This document shows positions 62,001 through 64,000 of a stretch of DNA of 64,000 bases, piece after piece. Source of the stretch: Mesodorylaimus sp. YZB2_4 (Eukaryota > Nematoda > Enoplea > Dorylaimida > Dorylaimidae). The notes beneath the pieces were generated by a model that ran no database searches, was not told where the DNA came from, and was given only the letters and a program-made list of their open reading frames with translations. Each line of letters starts with the position of its first letter. The first letter of the stretch is position 1. The stretch spans positions 62,001 through 126,000 of the forward strand of contig JASANH010000433.1 of NCBI GenBank assembly GCA_030248295.1. Reading direction: 5' to 3'. A program made the translations under genes and the position numbers.

Positions 62001-63697
62001 TAGGCAGTTTTGGTTTTGTAAGACAAATGGTCATTGTGGGGAAGAAAACGAGCAAAGGCGAAGAGGAATGAAAACGAAAAGCCGATTGGCGTCGTTAGTC
62101 AACGATCCGGGCCACTTCACTCGATTCGAGCTGTCTGCTGCCGCAGCAAGAACATTAGCTTCTTTTGTCGCTACTCGGCCTGGCTGTCCGTCTTCCTGCT
62201 TTTCAAATCTATTTCGTTTTCCAGGCAGGAAAGACGTACCATTTTTAACTTCTTGCTATTTAGGATTTTCAATCGAATTTCCTTTCAGACACAATGACCG
62301 CTCCCATTTGACCACCAATCATACATCTCTGCCTGACAGGAACTGTCGTGCCTTGGCCGCCTTTAACGTCAACCGTCATACGAGCTTTCATCATTGCTCA
62401 CGTCTCATTATTATCATTAGGCCGTGTTGAAGAGGATAGGCCAGAATGGAGCTGCCTAAGTGTGCTACTTGTTGGCCGGGCTGTGTAAGTTAGTTGCCAC
62501 CCCGTCTCTCCCCCCGCCTCGATCATTTCTCATGTCGCTTCGATGACGAAAAAGGCAATTCGAAGCCGTCGTTCACGCCGCGGGCCCCGTGTTTCAGAAT
62601 ATGAGCATTCCGCGGGCCCCTTTTTATTTGCCTCGTCCAAGGCGAGCTTCTTGTTTCGACCGGAAGCCGGGTAGAAGGCGCCAGTGGGTTAGGTGATGTG
62701 ACACTCGAGACAGGCGCTTTATACGAAACTGATCTTGTTCAACTATTTCAACCATTAGGACTACGTCTTGAGCTATGCTCTCTGTTTTCGCCGAGTTCTT
62801 GTAGGTGCGACAAGAAAACTCAAACAACTGTTTTTCCAAGGACAGGTCCCAGTTCAGCACCTTGGAATCTAATCCTGACTTTTGGTGGGGTGTAATCTAA
62901 GGTCACGACTCGTCCAAATGCACTGTTAGCATATTTTAATTATGAAATCTCAGTCCCAGGTGCAATTTGACAAAGTTCGTAAGCTGTGCGATAGGACAGA
63001 ATGAAAAATGCTTTCCATTATTTCCCAGCAGCTTTCTACTTTTGAAAAGGCTCTTTGTGCCAACAAAGGGCACCTATTCTCCGGTGCTAATCAGAGAGTG
63101 AGGATGGATGGGCGCATGACGGGTGGGAGAGGTAGGTTGTGTTATTTTGTTGAAAGACTTATTCGCCGGGCAACGAGTTGTGTTATTGGAACGTGTAGGC
63201 TCTGCGAATTCTCGATTCGCACATTATTTTAATAAAGATTCAATCTCTCACTGACTGTGTCCGAGGGGCAATTAGCTGGCGGCTGGCTAATAGCACATTC
63301 ACCGGACCGTGATACCTATGCTCGTGCGTCGGGATGGAGAGAAAGGGTTCGACGAAGACCTCTTATCACCCTGGGAGCCGTGCTAGCTACCCTTTTAAGA
63401 AGAAAATGGCTCTTTTGACTACTGTTTTCGCTCTAGTAAATGCCTCGATGTAGAATTTATTTTTATATCTTCCTCACTCTTTCAGATCGCAAACGGAAAT
63501 CGAGCAAGAATAAGATAAAAAGTGAACAGACCCGTTGTCGACAACTAATTAGGACGGATCAAGTGATTTGAGTGTCTCCTATTTCGAGTGAATGGGACAA
63601 ATCGGTGTTTGAAATTGGTCCGAATCCAAGCTCGCCTACGCAACTTTCCGAAGTGATCATCAGTGCATAATCACTTCTCCCCTCTACTCGATTCCCC
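59081..63697. other. Intergenic; no gene recognised
   Basis: About 4.6 kb follows the glucosidase II beta stop. All frames are short or overlapping, no domain or exon chain is visible, and no RNA gene signals are seen. The right end (63.3-63.69 kb) is probably the promoter and 5' untranslated region of the frame that opens at 63698. Confidence 0.5.
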
Positions 63698-64000
63698 ATG
63701 GACGAACAAAAACCTCTTCGACTAGTGTCCGATAATGGACTTAGAGACCAGAGCGTGGACACGGATATCTCCGATTCGGCGTGGCTTCTTCCCGCCGACT
63801 GGCCCCATCCGGGCTGGCCCCCGATTCCGGAACCTCTTCCGGAAGATTGGATTACGGCTTGTCGGCGATTGGGTCAATTACCGGACGATTACGAACCGCA
63901 ACCACCTTTCTTCAACCGATCCAATTTCAATTTTGCTGCAGGTGGGTGTAACTATGGCGAGACTTGGATAATGTGCGATGATTTAGAGGAGCATTTGGAG
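63698..64000 (+). CDS. Start of an unknown protein, cut by the window edge
   Basis: An ATG at 63698 (context CCCCATGG) opens a frame that has no stop for the remaining 101 codons. It is rich in Trp, Pro and acidic residues: LLPADWPHPGWPPIPEPLPE, then DWITACRRLGQLPDDYEPQP and NYGETWIMCDDLEEHLE. There is no signal peptide or membrane span. A splice donor could exist at GCTGCAG|GTGGGT (63941), in which case the last 20 codons are intron. The biased composition and Kozak-like start make it a likely real first exon. I do not recognise the family. Confidence 0.5.
   Translation, partial: MDEQKPLRLVSDNGLRDQSVDTDISDSAWLLPADWPHPGWPPIPEPLPEDWITACRRLGQLPDDYEPQPPFFNRSNFNFAAGGCNYGETWIMCDDLEEHLE

Noticed and set aside
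1..64000. CRISPR array, rRNA, phage or bacterial operon
   Set aside because: There are no regularly spaced identical repeats, no rRNA motifs and no operon-like packing; spliced genes show eukaryotic DNA.

Overview
The window is nuclear DNA of an invertebrate animal. Every confident gene is split by spliceosomal introns with GT..AG borders, many of them only 45-120 bp, and the products are animal proteins: an HMX/NKX5 homeobox factor, APC7, an Argonaute, glucosidase II beta, an MFSD14/HIAT1 transporter and an immunoglobulin-domain receptor. I cannot fix the phylum. APC7, the Cu-only SOD repeats and the divergent Argonaute argue against vertebrates and against a Caenorhabditis-type nematode. 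All coordinates below come from joining exons by hand so that phase is kept from start to stop.

Layout. 1-7.6 kb is gene-poor: a LINE reverse-transcriptase fragment, a MITE-like element with perfect 21-bp inverted ends at TA sites, and a tRNA-derived SINE. 7.6-11.7 kb (+) is a secreted/membrane Ig-superfamily receptor with a Gln/Gly-rich N-terminus and three possible 3' ends. 13.3-14.26 kb (+) is pterin-4a-carbinolamine dehydratase, tail to tail with APC7 (18.25-14.47 kb, -). 18.3-25.1 kb is mostly intergenic, with a second SINE family and a small intronless secreted-protein gene (-). 25.1-32.0 kb (-) is a complete 16-exon Argonaute. 36.2-39.6 kb (+) is Hmx. 41.0-45.6 kb (-) encodes a protein built of degenerate copper-only superoxide-dismutase repeats. 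48.0-49.3 kb (+) is a one-pass membrane protein with two PPxY motifs. 51.0-54.6 kb (-) is MFSD14. 55.1-59.1 kb (+) is glucosidase II beta. 59.1-63.7 kb shows no gene, and a new reading frame opens at 63.70 kb and runs out of the window.

There is no operon-like functional cluster; neighbours have unrelated roles (small-RNA silencing, cell-cycle ubiquitin ligase, ER glycoprotein quality control, BH4 recycling, neural patterning). The most interesting material is regulatory or structural: alternative C-termini of the Ig receptor that all end in Thr-Val, an in-frame membrane-segment tail reachable by intron retention in glucosidase II beta, an Asp in place of His in the fourth catalytic position of Argonaute, the SOD-repeat protein, and two SINE families sitting partly inside introns.
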